A model generated the notes under the pieces. That model was not told where the DNA came from, did no database searches, and was given only the letters and a program-made list of their open reading frames with translations. Positions 20,868 through 31,715 of a DNA stretch of 64,000 bases are shown piece by piece (positions within the stretch are counted from its first letter, which is position 1; each line of letters opens with the position of its first letter). The DNA is from Bryopsis sp. KO-2023 (taxonomy: Eukaryota; Chlorophyta; Ulvophyceae; Bryopsidales; Bryopsidaceae): assembly GCA_030272585.1 (NCBI GenBank), contig BSYQ01000008.1, positions 2,418,001 through 2,482,000 on the forward strand, in the 5' to 3' direction. Both the position numbers and the translations under genes were made by a program.

Positions 20868-22279
20868 CTAGTAGCAGAAGCACTGTGGTGCTGACGATCC
20901 CAAGGGGAAAATCAGGAGATTGTGGTTGGGGTCGAAAGACGCCCCGCTTTGCAGCCCATTCTTTGCGCACCTGGAAAACAACAGACACAGTTCCATTACC
21001 AACACAAACAGGCGGATTCCTCGACGAAAATTCCACCATCGATTCAACTCTCCTCACCCTGGGGCATCCCAGCAGCACGAATATTCTGCGACTGTGGTGC
21101 AAACTGGGATCTGGGAGCCGGCCGTGGTCGAGGAGGATTCAGCTCCAGCACTTCCGTCGCCGGTTGTCGTTGGAACTTGGTCGTCGATCTCACCGACGTT
21201 GACGTTGATCGCGGTGGAGGTTCCCTCCACGTCGACTCCGCACTCGGAGTCGGCACTGAGTTCGCCTGTGCAGAAAACACTCGTTTTTTCAAAATGCCGA
21301 ATGAATGCATGGATACAGTCCATGTTGAGACCAACACGAAACGACCAAACCTGTGCAAACTTCTGAAGTCGCAATCGCCAACGCCTCAGCGATGGCCGTT
21401 GTTGCAGAAAGGACAAATTCGGATCGGAATGCTTCGGCTGCTCCGCTCCCTTCGACACAGGCCTCGGTACTACCTTCCGCAGCGGCTTGCGCGAATCCCA
21501 CTGCGATTGCGGTCAGGTCTCCCATACACACTGCACTTGAAGCGCCGCCAGCTGCGACCGCAACCGCTCGAGCGAAAGCTTCTGCATAGGCAGTTGCGAA
21601 GGAATCTCCGCGGGCTACGCTGAAACCGCATCCGAAACCTTGACCGTCACACGACACCTGCACGAGCCGAGCTTGAGATCAATGCACGCAAAAAAGATAA
21701 GGGAAAACTGGGAGAGGTGTGACACCGAACCTTATCTCAGGTGCACGTACCTTTGCTAACGCCTCGAAATACACCGACGCCACAGCTGTCGCGGCCGCCG
21801 TTGCTGCGGCTTCGGCCGTCACGGGACTGCACAGGTCAGTTGTTAGGATTTCTTTCACTTCGCTCTCCAGTGTGGACTCGGCAAATGCAAGAGACTATGC
21901 GCACAGAAAGAGTCAGCGACTTTTTCTTTGCATTTTCTGAGCAAGTTGTGAAACACCACCACAAGACGCTCATACTAAGATGAACAAAATTCTCACGTGG
22001 CAACTCGCTCCAGCCCAGCCCTTGCACGATCCCGATTTCACCACGAGGCTCACCGAGCCAAAGACTTGGCAAGACGTGGTTGAGGTCTGGTAGAGGCGTC
22101 GACCTGAACAAACACATGCGAATATATAATTATAAGTCGGCGCACCCAATCCAGAGCAAAGAAAACGATAACTTGCGGCCACCTTCCACAAAATACGTGT
22201 GCTCCAAACCTGCCAAAGCTTGCGGCAGCCCCACGAGTGCGAGGAAGGCCAAGAAGATAGCACAGTTCATCATCACCAT
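20868..22279 (-). CDS. Secreted alanine/cysteine-rich protein
   Basis: Six exons on the minus strand: 22279-22210, 22103-21997, 21894-21751, 21657-21351, 21265-21058 and 20970-20868. All phases agree, giving 312 aa. A signal peptide (MNCAIFLAFLALVGLPQALA) is followed by a mature chain with well-spaced Cys (CQVFG, SCKGW, CDGQGFGCGF, CMGD, CVEG, CTG, ECGVD, CTTV, SCCW, CFCY). Long Ala-rich helical-looking stretches (FATAYAEAFARAVAVAAGG) lie between the Cys. The last third is Thr/Ser/Gly-rich. I do not recognise the family; Cys-punctuated Ala-rich secreted proteins of this look are familiar from algae and early plants, but that is recollection, not a match. If the last intron were spliced one frame off, the end would be a hydrophobic TTVLLLLAQF. 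An extracellular structural role is inference. Confidence 0.75.
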
Positions 22280-23530
22280 TGTTGGAAGAAGAAGTCGAGA
22301 CAAAACAGTTGGTTGAGAATAGGAAGCACGCACACACAGAGAGAACACACCAGTCTTTTCTTGTGCCGATTGGGGAAAAACTGGTATTTATGCTGTGCGC
22401 AACAGGTCGGTTACAACTATCCCTGTCCTGTGTGAGACAGGCCACTTGACTCACACAAGCAGTACTTTTTTAGGCTGGTCGGGGTGTTCGGACTGTGTTC
22501 TGCTCTGGGGTTTCCCAAAGAACAAATTCTTTTTAAGTTTAAAGGATTTCTTTTTTGTTTCTTGCACTTTTTGAGAAGAAGCAATTTCTTGAATGCTATC
22601 TTTTGTTGTCAAGCGAAGTGCACCGCAAAAAATTGCAACCTACTGTCGCTTGCACGCAAAATAATACAGAAATTAGCCACTTATTCTGTGTAGCCAGTTT
22701 ACAGTTATGTGAACTTGAAAAAATTGGTCCCAAATTTTCTAATGGAAATGAGTCAATTCAACTCCTCTTTCAATGCAATAATAATACAAAAAAATTGGCT
22801 GTAACAAAAATTAAAAATCAGACGATTTTGGTCACGAGAGTTGTACAACTGGTCAGAACACGCTTGCGATTGCGGAGTGATTTGCATGCAAGTGGCTAAA
22901 ACCCCAACAAACTTGCGGACCTGCTTGGGTGCTTAGAGGATGAATCACCCGATTATTATTTGTATTATCATCCAGATGCAGGTGTTACAACATCAATATG
23001 GAACGACTGGATTTTTTCGATTGCATCAGTAAGCATTCCCAACCAGGCATTACAAGTAAATTTACATACAAATGCAACTAACATCTGCAGGCTGCCAGGA
23101 GTCGAACCCAACTGGCACATACGTCATGTGGCAGAATTTGTTTGTTCGTTTGTTTGTTTTTCTCCTACCCCAAAACCATCTGTTCATTCCTTTCTCAAGT
23201 TCAAGCAATTTCGGCAGGGGCATTGACAAGATATTTGCAAAAACAAACTTGATGCCCTGCCCACACAGCTTGAAAGAAGCCTTGGAGCGATGTTGAGGGG
23301 GACGATTTGCAGTGGGAGGATACAGGGCCCTTTCGAATGCTGAGAGATATTTCCAGAGCATCACTCTGTTCCTGTAACTGATCATTGGGATGTGACAGCA
23401 GGTTTACCCCCATTAAGCCTAAATAATGGTATTTTTGCAGGCAATCCCCCGTTGGTCTGACATGCAGCCCAACATGCGTCAGTACGCCATCCAGAGACAG
23501 TTTTTTCTGGTCGTCTTTCGCATTTGTCAA
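22280..23530. other. Intergenic, no gene seen
   Basis: This holds the promoter side of the alanine/cysteine-rich gene and A/T-rich DNA. A tTTGTTTGTTCG run at about 23140 resembles other repeat tails. No protein or RNA gene is supported. Confidence 0.5.
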
Positions 23531-23538
23531 GTGCCAAC

Positions 23539-23919
23539 CAGTGTATTTTTTTTCAATTTCACTGGCCCCAAAGTGGCCCTAAATTTGGCCGTTTCATCCA
23601 GTTGTGGCCCTTTTGTGGCCCCAATTTGTCCGAAAAAAATAGAATGTGGCCCCAACTTCAAAAACAAAAATTACAAGGCTTGGTGTTTATAAGCATTTAC
23701 TTAATGTTGTTGATTTTGATTTTTGTGGAAACTCGATTGATTTTTTGGATGTGGCCCAGGCCTTACAAACTTCGGGGGAATGTGGCCCTTTTGTGGCCCC
23801 AAATTCGTCTTCTATTAAAACGTTTTGGCCCTTTTGTGGCCCCAAAATTTGCCATTCTGATTTTTTGGGGGGCCAAAATGGGCCAAAAGGGCCACAATGG
23901 GCCACAAAAATATACACTG
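23539..23919. mobile_element. hAT-like MITE with 8-bp target duplication
   Basis: A 381-bp element starts CAGTGTAT and ends ATACACTG. It is flanked on both sides by GTGCCAAC (23531-23538 and 23920-23927). An 8-bp duplication with CA(G)..TG ends is the signature of hAT transposons. The interior is built of many copies of a TTTTGTGGCCCC-like unit in both orientations and has no transposase, so it is non-autonomous. Confidence 0.87.
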
Positions 23920-24150
23920 GTGCCAACGAAGCCGTAAGTGACGGTGTAGTGACGAGCATCTCCTTCTCAGTAGTGACCTTCGTCCTTCTGCCAATTTCGA
24001 CTGAGAGAGAGCCCATTGTCCCCCAAGCACGATTCAGTTTTCTTCAGCGTTAAAAAAAAAAAAAAAAAGCCAGAACGCCGTATCGCAAAAAAAAAAGCCT
24101 AGTTCACCGAAGAATCCGCAAAACACAGCACGGCCGACGTCAGAATTCGG

Positions 24151-25257
24151 ATGAGAACAGTGGCTTTTGTCAGTTTTATTATTATTTTTGGGTGGGGGTC
24201 TACGTCCGCGCTCACCCCAGCCGAGAAAGGTTTGCTTGGGGAGGTGTTCGATGTTTGCGGCGGCGTGACGCAATGGTCGACCTTTTACACACGCTCGACT
24301 TTCCACCGCACGTTGACACGCAACGGCAGAGTTCAAACCGTGGAGAACGAGGAGACCGTCGCTCAGCTTCAGAAAAAACCCAGAGGGAATTACGCCGCTT
24401 ACGTAAAAGCGAGTCGGAACGACAGCACCATTACGTACCACACGTCCGACTGGTTCAGCATAGTGGAAGATTTTCTGAGTTTGGAAATCATGCAAGGGGG
24501 TGATTTTTTGTTAAAGGTGGTGGAGGCCTCAGACAAATATTTCGGCAACGAATTGCAGTCGTTGGGTTCGGAGTGGTTCAAGCCGAGCAACAGCGACCTG
24601 AATGGGCGGCTGCCCATGGGGGGCGAATTCGCAGATCACGTCAGTCTGGGAGTGGGCACACCGACCAACTTGAAGGAAGGCAATCTCGAGAAAGTGGAGG
24701 AAATTTCTGGGAAGGAAATCGAGGGGGTCATGGCGAGATGTATCGAAGCTACTTTGAAACCTCACCGACGACGCTACGATTCCAAGTCTAAGAGCATGGC
24801 GTTTTGTTTCTCCGATAAAACGCTCATGGAGGTCACCGAGACGGTGGTTTCGATTCCTGGTCGAATCGAAGATCCACAAGCGAACAAAATTCATTCCGTC
24901 GCGGTCCGAACTTACCTCAAAGTCAATATGGCTGTGGATTTTCCGTTCGAACCGGCTCCGTTTTCCCTCCCCCGCGGAAAACGAGTTTTGAGGGGAGCCG
25001 ATGAGGGGGAAAGGAGGAGGGGGGGGGAGGAGGAGAACAGATCGATACCTTCGGTTTCGATTCACTCGATGTGGGTGTATATTCTGGCGTGTGTGGGGGG
25101 GCTGGGTGTGTTGGCATTGGTTGTATCATTCATTTCTTATTCTGAAATAAGTTCTCTGTGGGCTGTCGGCGACACGGAGCCTCTGCTTGGAGCTGGGAAT
25201 GGCGGCTCAGCCGAAGAGGAGGTTGTTTCGGACGATAACCCTCCATTGCTTGTATGA
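24151..25257 (+). CDS. Type I membrane protein, family A paralog 1, dileucine tail
   Basis: Single exon, 368 aa. A signal peptide (MRTVAFVSFIIIFGWGSTSA) is followed by a lumenal or extracellular domain to about residue 300, one membrane span (about 307-330; YILACVGGLGVLALVVSF) and a short acidic tail. The tail contains two [DE]xxxL[LI] motifs, DTEPLL (341-346) and DNPPLL (362-367), the standard AP-complex signal for endosome, lysosome or vacuole sorting. The family is not recognised. The lumenal domain aligns with the protein at 26794-27831: WSTFYTRSTF with WDTFTADTKF, GNYAAYVKASRND with GDYKSYTNIKRDD, and LKEGNLEKVEEISG with LKEENVASIKAVQG. The two genes are neighbours in the same direction, so this is a local duplication with gain or loss of the anchor. 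Confidence 0.8.
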   Translation: MRTVAFVSFIIIFGWGSTSALTPAEKGLLGEVFDVCGGVTQWSTFYTRSTFHRTLTRNGRVQTVENEETVAQLQKKPRGNYAAYVKASRNDSTITYHTSDWFSIVEDFLSLEIMQGGDFLLKVVEASDKYFGNELQSLGSEWFKPSNSDLNGRLPMGGEFADHVSLGVGTPTNLKEGNLEKVEEISGKEIEGVMARCIEATLKPHRRRYDSKSKSMAFCFSDKTLMEVTETVVSIPGRIEDPQANKIHSVAVRTYLKVNMAVDFPFEPAPFSLPRGKRVLRGADEGERRRGGEEENRSIPSVSIHSMWVYILACVGGLGVLALVVSFISYSEISSLWAVGDTEPLLGAGNGGSAEEEVVSDDNPPLLV

Positions 25258-26793
25258 AAAAGAAAACAAAAAAAACTGGGGGGTGGGGGAGAATCAGCTT
25301 CATTGAATAGCTACATTAAATGGCACATTCTGCCCAAAAATGAAAAAAAAAGAAAAAAAAAAGAAAAGGAAGAAAAAGAAAGAAAGAAATGGAGTCTATC
25401 TGAAATGGACGAGATGGGGTGGGGTCAGGGGTGGGTAGGGGAGGGAATGGTTTTCAAAGGTATGTGCAAAGAAAACGAAAAAAAAACCCAAAAAAAAACC
25501 AAAAAAAAAAAAAAACTGTTGTTTTGATGGTGGGGTGTTCCAAGATGGTGTGGGGGATTTTTTTTTTCTTAATTCTATTTCTGTTTTTCTGCATGACAGA
25601 ATATATTTCTTGAACAGGGGGGGGGAGGTTTGGACAAAATGAGGGTAGAATGGGTTGTTTATATTTTCAGGTTTTTTTCGTCTCTGTCCGCAGATTTCCG
25701 CAAGGAGGAAATAATTCTTTTTTTCTTCATTCATGGTTGTTTTTTGTTTTTTGTTCTTTTTTTTCTTCCGTGGAATATTTCAGGTTGTCCAATTATTAAT
25801 TATTTTTCTTTCTTTTTTTTTTTTTTTTTGCTATGTGTCATTTTCCTGTTGTATTGTGGGAGGAAAAAAAAGTGGTTTTCTTATTGATTTTTTTTTTGAG
25901 GAGGGTAGTCGGAATTGAGAGTTACGGAGAGGCAGATTTCATGTAACAAAAATATACATCATCATATTAACTGATTTGCTTTCCACTGGCTCGATTGCAA
26001 CATGCATAATTCATTCCCCACTCTGCCATTTCCATTCTCCCTGGAGAAATAAAATAAAATATAAAATATACACCATTTGTTCAGTGCAAAATTGAACAGT
26101 TCTCAATAAAACTAAAACTACTAAAAACAGTTTTCTACTTTTAACCATGGATATGAGGTTGGTTTGTTTTTTAGTGGCCCCTCAGGCAATATGTAATTAT
26201 TGTTGTTTTTTTCCTGAACACACCACCCCCATCTTGTAAATGCTATTTTCTGCTTGATGCGACGTTCTTTCAAAAAGCACCCTCATTGGCTTATCAAAAA
26301 TCATCGTTTAACGCACAATCAAACGGATTTGCTGTGTTCGCGCAGCTCTGAGTCATGCGCGCAGCACACAAATACGGACAGCTCCCCGCGTCTCGTTGCA
26401 GTTGGTGGTTGCACGGGTGATAAGCTATTTCGGAGGGAGCTGTTTGGAGTGGTAAGACGCTATACCGGCACGTCCACGCCTACCGATCATTGTTTTGCTC
26501 CCCGAGAGTGAAATAAAACTGAACAAGCTTGTGACTCGGCTCCCCGATCAGGGTTTAGGGGAAAGCTTCTGCCGATCAATACCCAACGAACCGCCCGATA
26601 TCACTCCGAAAAATGGCTCGAGTTTGTTGTGGGTTCCCTGTTTTGTTTACTATTTCATTGCCTCCCACCCCACCTCCCCGTAAAAAACTATGTTACGTGA
26701 TCGCGACGAGTTTTGCCAGCACACACATACAGCAAAAAAAAACGTTTGTTGAATTCTGCTGTGATTTTTGCAGAATTCTGGTTCGAAGGAAAA
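25258..26793. other. Intergenic between the paralogs
   Basis: Poly-A/poly-T-rich sequence with no credible gene. It includes AATAAA-type signals (26047, 26103) and the dispersed repeat end at 26176. Confidence 0.5.
26176..26210 (+). repeat. Dispersed repeat end, copy with (TTG)n tail
   Basis: A 29-bp segment starting GGCCCCTCAGGCAATATG occurs identically at 31542-31570. Both copies run into T/G-rich simple sequence. It is part of the same style of repeat as those at 54045 and 57290. Confidence 0.75.
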
Positions 26794-27831
26794 ATGGGTG
26801 TCCAATTTGGAGGTGCTGTTGTATTGCTGATGGTGGCTTTGCTGGGGTCAGCTGCTGGGAAGCTGTCGGAGGATGATCTGAAAACGCTGAAAGTTCTCCA
26901 GGCATCCCTAGCTAAGGTCAAAGACTGGGACACCTTCACTGCCGACACCAAATTCGAACAAAGCAAAACATACATCAGAGATTTTCTGCTCCCGGTCAAA
27001 AACGTGATCGAAGAGGACAATACGGTGGTGTTCCAGAAATCCAAGGAAGGCGACTATAAATCATACACCAACATCAAACGGGATGATATTTTCCAAGTTT
27101 CGATTCTGGGCTACGAGTCGACCCTGGCTTGGCAGTACGAGTGGGTTCGCATGGAGAACGAAACCTTTTGGTTGAAAATCGACAAGGTGCCCCCGACTTC
27201 GCAGGTTGCGCAACAATACCATGAGCTTGTGGGTCAATGGGTGGAAGGAGATGAGGGGCTGAGAGCTGGGTACGACAATCGATTCACCGATCATATCGAG
27301 GCGGATTTGGATTCGGCGGAGTTTCTGAAAGAGGAGAACGTGGCCAGTATCAAGGCAGTCCAAGGAGCCGATGTGGATGGAAGGGCGGTTTCCTGTTTCG
27401 TGGTGGAGCCTATGACTAAACGTACCACCAAGGTGGCGGATGAGGAGTTCATTCAGAAATTGGCCGAGACGGAGCACCTCGAGTTTATCGATGCCCGAGC
27501 GAAACAGAGGTTCCCGAATCGCCAGTCAGACAAGAGGCTGATGGCTGAAACCAATGGATCAGAAAAACCGGTGAATTTGAGCGTCAGTAAGAGCTACGGG
27601 GTGTGCATTTCCAAGGATGGTAAGAAAGACTTGTTGGAGCTTGCGAAAAGCCAGCATATCGGCCCGGTGTCAGTCAGGGCTGGTAGCCATATCCTCTTGA
27701 ACCTGGTGATCAAAGAGATATCGACCAGGACTTATTCCGGTTTCAACGAGCCGGTGAAATTTCCCAAGTATGAAAGCGAGAAGGCGGACGCCCCTCCAAC
27801 CCAACATCGGTACACAGGAGCATTCGCTTAA
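26794..27831 (+). CDS. Secreted protein, family A paralog 2
   Basis: Single exon, 345 aa from the ATG at 26794, chosen because it begins a signal peptide (MGVQFGGAVVLLMVALLGSAAG); the frame is open further upstream but without that feature. There is no membrane span at the C-terminus, so the mature protein is soluble. It aligns over most of its length with the lumenal part of the protein at 24151: a W-x-TF start, a Tyr-rich G-[ND]-Y-x-x-Y segment, DH[VI]...LKE.N, a single Cys after G..[AS].C, and a final S-K-S-x..C[IF]S block. No family is recognised; an all-lumenal ligand-binding or carrier fold is only a guess. Confidence 0.78.
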   Translation: MGVQFGGAVVLLMVALLGSAAGKLSEDDLKTLKVLQASLAKVKDWDTFTADTKFEQSKTYIRDFLLPVKNVIEEDNTVVFQKSKEGDYKSYTNIKRDDIFQVSILGYESTLAWQYEWVRMENETFWLKIDKVPPTSQVAQQYHELVGQWVEGDEGLRAGYDNRFTDHIEADLDSAEFLKEENVASIKAVQGADVDGRAVSCFVVEPMTKRTTKVADEEFIQKLAETEHLEFIDARAKQRFPNRQSDKRLMAETNGSEKPVNLSVSKSYGVCISKDGKKDLLELAKSQHIGPVSVRAGSHILLNLVIKEISTRTYSGFNEPVKFPKYESEKADAPPTQHRYTGAFA

Positions 27832-29546
27832 AAAAAATCGATTGCGGAGGTCTCGTGTGGAGTTAGTTTTATCGGTTTCTCAAACAGACAATGGTGGAGA
27901 ATGGAATGTGTTTTTTTTTCTTCTTTCGAGCATAATATTACTCGACAAGGGTTGGTCCCTTGATGGACGAGGTTTTTTTTATTTGCTTTTTCTTCCTTTC
28001 TCTTCCTTTCTTTGAACAAGTCCAAGAGAAAAAATACATTTTGTTTTGAGTTTCGGTGAGCACAGGGGGGCGTGGGGTGTGGTTTCGATCGCTTCTTTTC
28101 AATGTAAAGTAACTCTCGCTCGCCAGCCTGTCATTGTTCCGGATTTCTTTTCTTTTCTATTTTTGTCTGGTTGGTGCAAAATGGAGCAAATGGTTTGAGA
28201 ATTTATGAATTTATTTACTTCCCAGCAACTGTACTTGACCCTCCACCAAAAAACAGCATGAGCAGACCATCCCTCCCTCCTCTCCCCCCCTGCTGTTCAT
28301 TCCCTCTCTGAAATACATATATATTTCTTCAGTGTATATATAGAAGATCCCATCTATCAATCAATGCGAATTGCAGCACCACGCCGCCACCCCCCAGCCC
28401 AGTAAAAAAAAAAAAGAGTATGCCAGTTAAGTCGCTTGAAAAAAAAAACAAGCCATTGTCACCTCACATCAGCTCCCCTCCAGCTTCTCTTATCCAGCGG
28501 CAAATTCCCTGGTTTCGGCGCTTTGTTGCTAAAAGGAGTAAATTCTCTTGATTCTGCTTCGTTTTGTGGGTTTATTTTGAGGGGAGGGGGAATGACCGAA
28601 AGAATCGAACGGTTACGAGATCCGCGACGATTTTTGCCAGCACGCGCAGCGCCAGTTTTCGGAATGGACGCAGACGGCCAATTGCACAATTCAAAGGTGC
28701 TGGTTGAATTTTTCACGAAGATTTTGGTGGAATAGAAACAAAAGTCGCTGACACAATTCAAAGGTGCTGGTTGAATTTTTCGTCGGGGACCCCAATAAAT
28801 TTTTAAATAAAATAAAACAAAAACCCATCAAAAAAATTGAAATGAAATTAATTTGCATTTTCAGTTGATGCTTTTCAGTGGTTGGATGAAAATCAGGGAA
28901 AAATTCCAGATTTCGACAGATTTTTCAAGGGTTTTTTTTCCATTTTCGGAAAGAAATGTGGAATTAGATTTGTCAATATCTGTTCCATGCCTTTAATGCA
29001 TTCTTTTAGTATTCTTTTTTTCAGCAATAATAATTTGATGGACCCTCCATGCAGTGCTGAGATGAAACAAAAAGCAAGAATGTAAATTGGCTCAAACAGT
29101 TGCTGTTAGAATTAAACTTTTCACCTTCTCCGATTTGCTCGTTGAACTGTCAAACTGTAAATGTATGTATTTATCACCTGTATATTGATGAGCTCTGATT
29201 GATTTTTGTGGAGGGTTGCATGTTAGGTGTTCATATCCCCTGGACCTTTTGTTAATTTTTTAGGCTTATTTGAATTCCTGAAACTGGCAGCATCAAAGCT
29301 AGTGTAAATTAGTGCTGTGTTTTATCAACTTTTGCCAAGATCTCTTCCTATCAGCTCTTTGGCTATGACCAGCACTGGTTTCAAAATCGCCCATATATAT
29401 ATATATATGAGAAAATAAAAACATGCCAATTATGCTTCCCTGTCCAATAAAACTTCGACTTTTTATTTGTGTGGAATTCTCCTCCCCAAATCAAAATCTC
29501 CAACAGAAAGGTCCGAGTCTGACTAGCAAACCTTCTGTGATTGCAG
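27832..29546. other. Intergenic, possible upstream LRR exons
   Basis: No exon could be assigned. It includes AATAAA-like signals, a (TA)n run at 29394-29409 and a 29-bp direct repeat at 28686 and 28753. The LRR exon at 29547 needs at least one upstream exon, which could be here. Confidence 0.4.
28686..28781 (+). repeat. Pair of 29-bp direct repeats
   Basis: ACAATTCAAAGGTGCTGG... is present at 28686-28714 and again, identical, at 28753-28781. The spacer is 38 bp. No coding meaning is seen. Confidence 0.8.
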
Positions 29547-30941
29547 GAGGTCAATGGCTGGAATAATCCGCCTTTCGACGTGGTTGGGTTTCTTGTCAGA
29601 CATCCGACCGGCAGGCGATATGCTGATTTGCTTTCTCAGCTGAATCGACATTGGCGTGATGGGGTGGGGTTCAATGCTAAAATCCTGTGCCTGCAACGAG
29701 GGACCCTGGACACTCTGTCAAAATTCCCCAACATCGGTCGATTGAGCATCAGAAAAGGGGTGCCTTTGACGAACATGAAAATTCTCAAAGGGCTGGCTGG
29801 TCTGACATGGGTGGACCTGTCAGAGACATGGGTGGGTACCTCTGAGCTGAACGATCTGCAGTGTGTCCCGAAATTGAAAATTTTGACGCTCTATCGATGC
29901 AAGGAAGTGACGAGTGCAAGCTTGAGTTATGTTGGAGCGTTGACTCGATTGACGAGGTTGGACCTGGGCTCCTCGAATGTGTGCGATATTGGATTGAGGC
30001 AATTGACCCGATTGAGCTCCCTCAGGGATTTGAGTTTATCTCGATGCGAAAGAGTGACCGATGTTGGGATGTCAGACATCGGGAAGCTGACGTTGCTGAC
30101 CCGATTGGATCTGGGGATAACCAATGTAGGGGATGCCGGTCTGAAACAATTGAATCCACTGGTGAATTTGGAGATGCTGATTTTGTACCAGTGTAAGAGA
30201 GTGAACGCGGAAGGGATGGCCCATGTGGTTGGGCTGAAAGGGTTGAGGAGTTTGAATCTTGGATGGATGAGAGTGACGCAGGATGGCCTCGGGGAAGTCA
30301 ACTCCCTGGGCAGCCGGCTGAAAGACTTAAGCTTGTACCGATGCCGGATCGGCGATTCAGAAATGGAGTGTATCACGGCACTGACTGGTTTAACCAGGTT
30401 AGATATCGCTTGGACTAATGTGTCAGACGCGGAGATCGAAGTTTTGACGGGATTGAGGGACCTGGTAGATCTGGATTTGGGGGGGTTGAGAAGGATGGGG
30501 GACTTAGGGTTGGTGCCTGTGGGAATCTGGTTTACCTCGCTCACCAGATTGAGTCTGTCATGGAGCAAAATGACGGGGGATGGGCTGGTTTTATTGCAAA
30601 GGCTCCATCGGTTGCGTAGGTTGGATGTCCGGGGATGCGACACGATCACGAGGAATGCTATGTTGGCGATTCAAACGTTCAAGGAGCTGTTGCATTTGGA
30701 TTTGGGGTGGACGAGTGTTACGGATTCGGATTTGGCAGGGTTGGTGGTGGCATTAACCAAGCTCCAGGAATTGAATCTGGAGCACTGTTTGCATGTCACC
30801 AATGTGGGAATAATGGAGTTGAGCATCCTGCAGGATCTCACCAGAGTTTGCCTTTTCGGGTCGAAAGTGGGCGAAAAAGGAAAGCGGCATTTGAAACGTC
30901 TACCAGGATTGGACGTTTGTTTCACAGATCAGTGTTTGTGA
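29547..30941 (+). CDS. Leucine-rich repeat protein, 3' exon
   Basis: The last exon starts after TTGCAG at 29546 in phase 0 and runs 464 codons to a stop. It holds about 16 tandem LRRs of 23-25 residues of the type LTxLxxLDLGxTNVGDAGLKxL. This is the Cys-containing/AMN1-like style found in F-box and other recognition proteins. The N-terminal end (RYADLLSQLNRHWRDG) is not LRR and may be the tail of an upstream domain. No transmembrane segment or signal peptide is in this exon, so a cytosolic scaffold or substrate-recognition role is likely. The start codon and any F-box lie in an unidentified upstream exon. Confidence 0.85.
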   Translation, partial: EVNGWNNPPFDVVGFLVRHPTGRRYADLLSQLNRHWRDGVGFNAKILCLQRGTLDTLSKFPNIGRLSIRKGVPLTNMKILKGLAGLTWVDLSETWVGTSELNDLQCVPKLKILTLYRCKEVTSASLSYVGALTRLTRLDLGSSNVCDIGLRQLTRLSSLRDLSLSRCERVTDVGMSDIGKLTLLTRLDLGITNVGDAGLKQLNPLVNLEMLILYQCKRVNAEGMAHVVGLKGLRSLNLGWMRVTQDGLGEVNSLGSRLKDLSLYRCRIGDSEMECITALTGLTRLDIAWTNVSDAEIEVLTGLRDLVDLDLGGLRRMGDLGLVPVGIWFTSLTRLSLSWSKMTGDGLVLLQRLHRLRRLDVRGCDTITRNAMLAIQTFKELLHLDLGWTSVTDSDLAGLVVALTKLQELNLEHCLHVTNVGIMELSILQDLTRVCLFGSKVGEKGKRHLKRLPGLDVCFTDQCL

Positions 30942-31715
30942 ATTGGAGGGGGGGGGGTGACGGTGTTTCCCCCTCTTTGTTGGGCGATTTTGCTTGATTT
31001 TGCTTGATTTTGCTTGATTTTTATTTCTGGTTTGTATTAATGTATATCTCTTGTATGAAGAGAGTGGAGTGTTTCTCTGCTTGTGTAGTGATGAATTTTG
31101 GTATTTCTGTGGTTTTTCTCCCCCCCCCCCCCCCTGTTTTGGGGGGGTACATAAAATCAGTGTTTGTTCATTAGCAAGACCTCTGGGTCCATAAACTTGA
31201 TGAATGGCTTTTTTAAAGAAATGAAAGAGGAGGGGGCGACGAAATTATTTTTGGGCAGATTTCATTAGGGTGGCAGGATCAGTGTAGGAATGTCTGTTCC
31301 AGCCGAGGATGTAACATAATACCATTTTCCTGAAAATTTTTCTTCCTCACCTACAGATTTCTGTTCCACAGAATGCACTTCCTCAGCGTTTGGTCCCCAA
31401 AGTACCAATTTTAGAAGTTAAAAGTCTCGTCTTTGTCTGTTGTAGTTTTTTTGGTTTTTTTTTGCTATATTTTAATTGATTGATTTGTTGCAGTTTTGGT
31501 GGTTGTAAGGTCGAGAGCCTAGCAGTGTGTGCAATCTCTTAGGCCCCTCAGGCAATATGTAATTATTGTTTTTGTTGTTGTGCAATCTCTTTAGCTCATG
31601 CTCCCAATAGGAGTCTCCGATCACTGATGTACTTGTCAGCTGATCCGCTCCCCAGAGCGCAGATTTTCTTTTACTATGGTTACGAACCTTTCTCCGATTG
31701 ATGTTTTTTTGTCAG
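30942..31715. other. Intergenic
   Basis: 3' flank of the LRR gene with three tandem copies of TTTTGCTTGA (about 30989-31018), a C16 run near 31121, and the dispersed repeat end at 31542. An upstream exon of the tail-anchored protein gene may be hidden near 31670. Confidence 0.45.
31542..31580 (+). repeat. Dispersed repeat end, copy with T/G tail
   Basis: The 29-bp match to 26176-26204 (GGCCCCTCAGGCAATATG...) is followed by TTTTGTTGTTG. Confidence 0.75.

Noticed and set aside
23085..23115. Box-B-like motif on the minus strand (GGGTTCGACTCC)
   Set aside because: No cloverleaf forms, and the nearby TTTG tract is on the wrong side for a tRNA-derived SINE tail.
25303..25918. Overlapping Lys/Phe-rich open frames after the first paralog
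   Set aside because: They consist of homopolymer translation with no family features.
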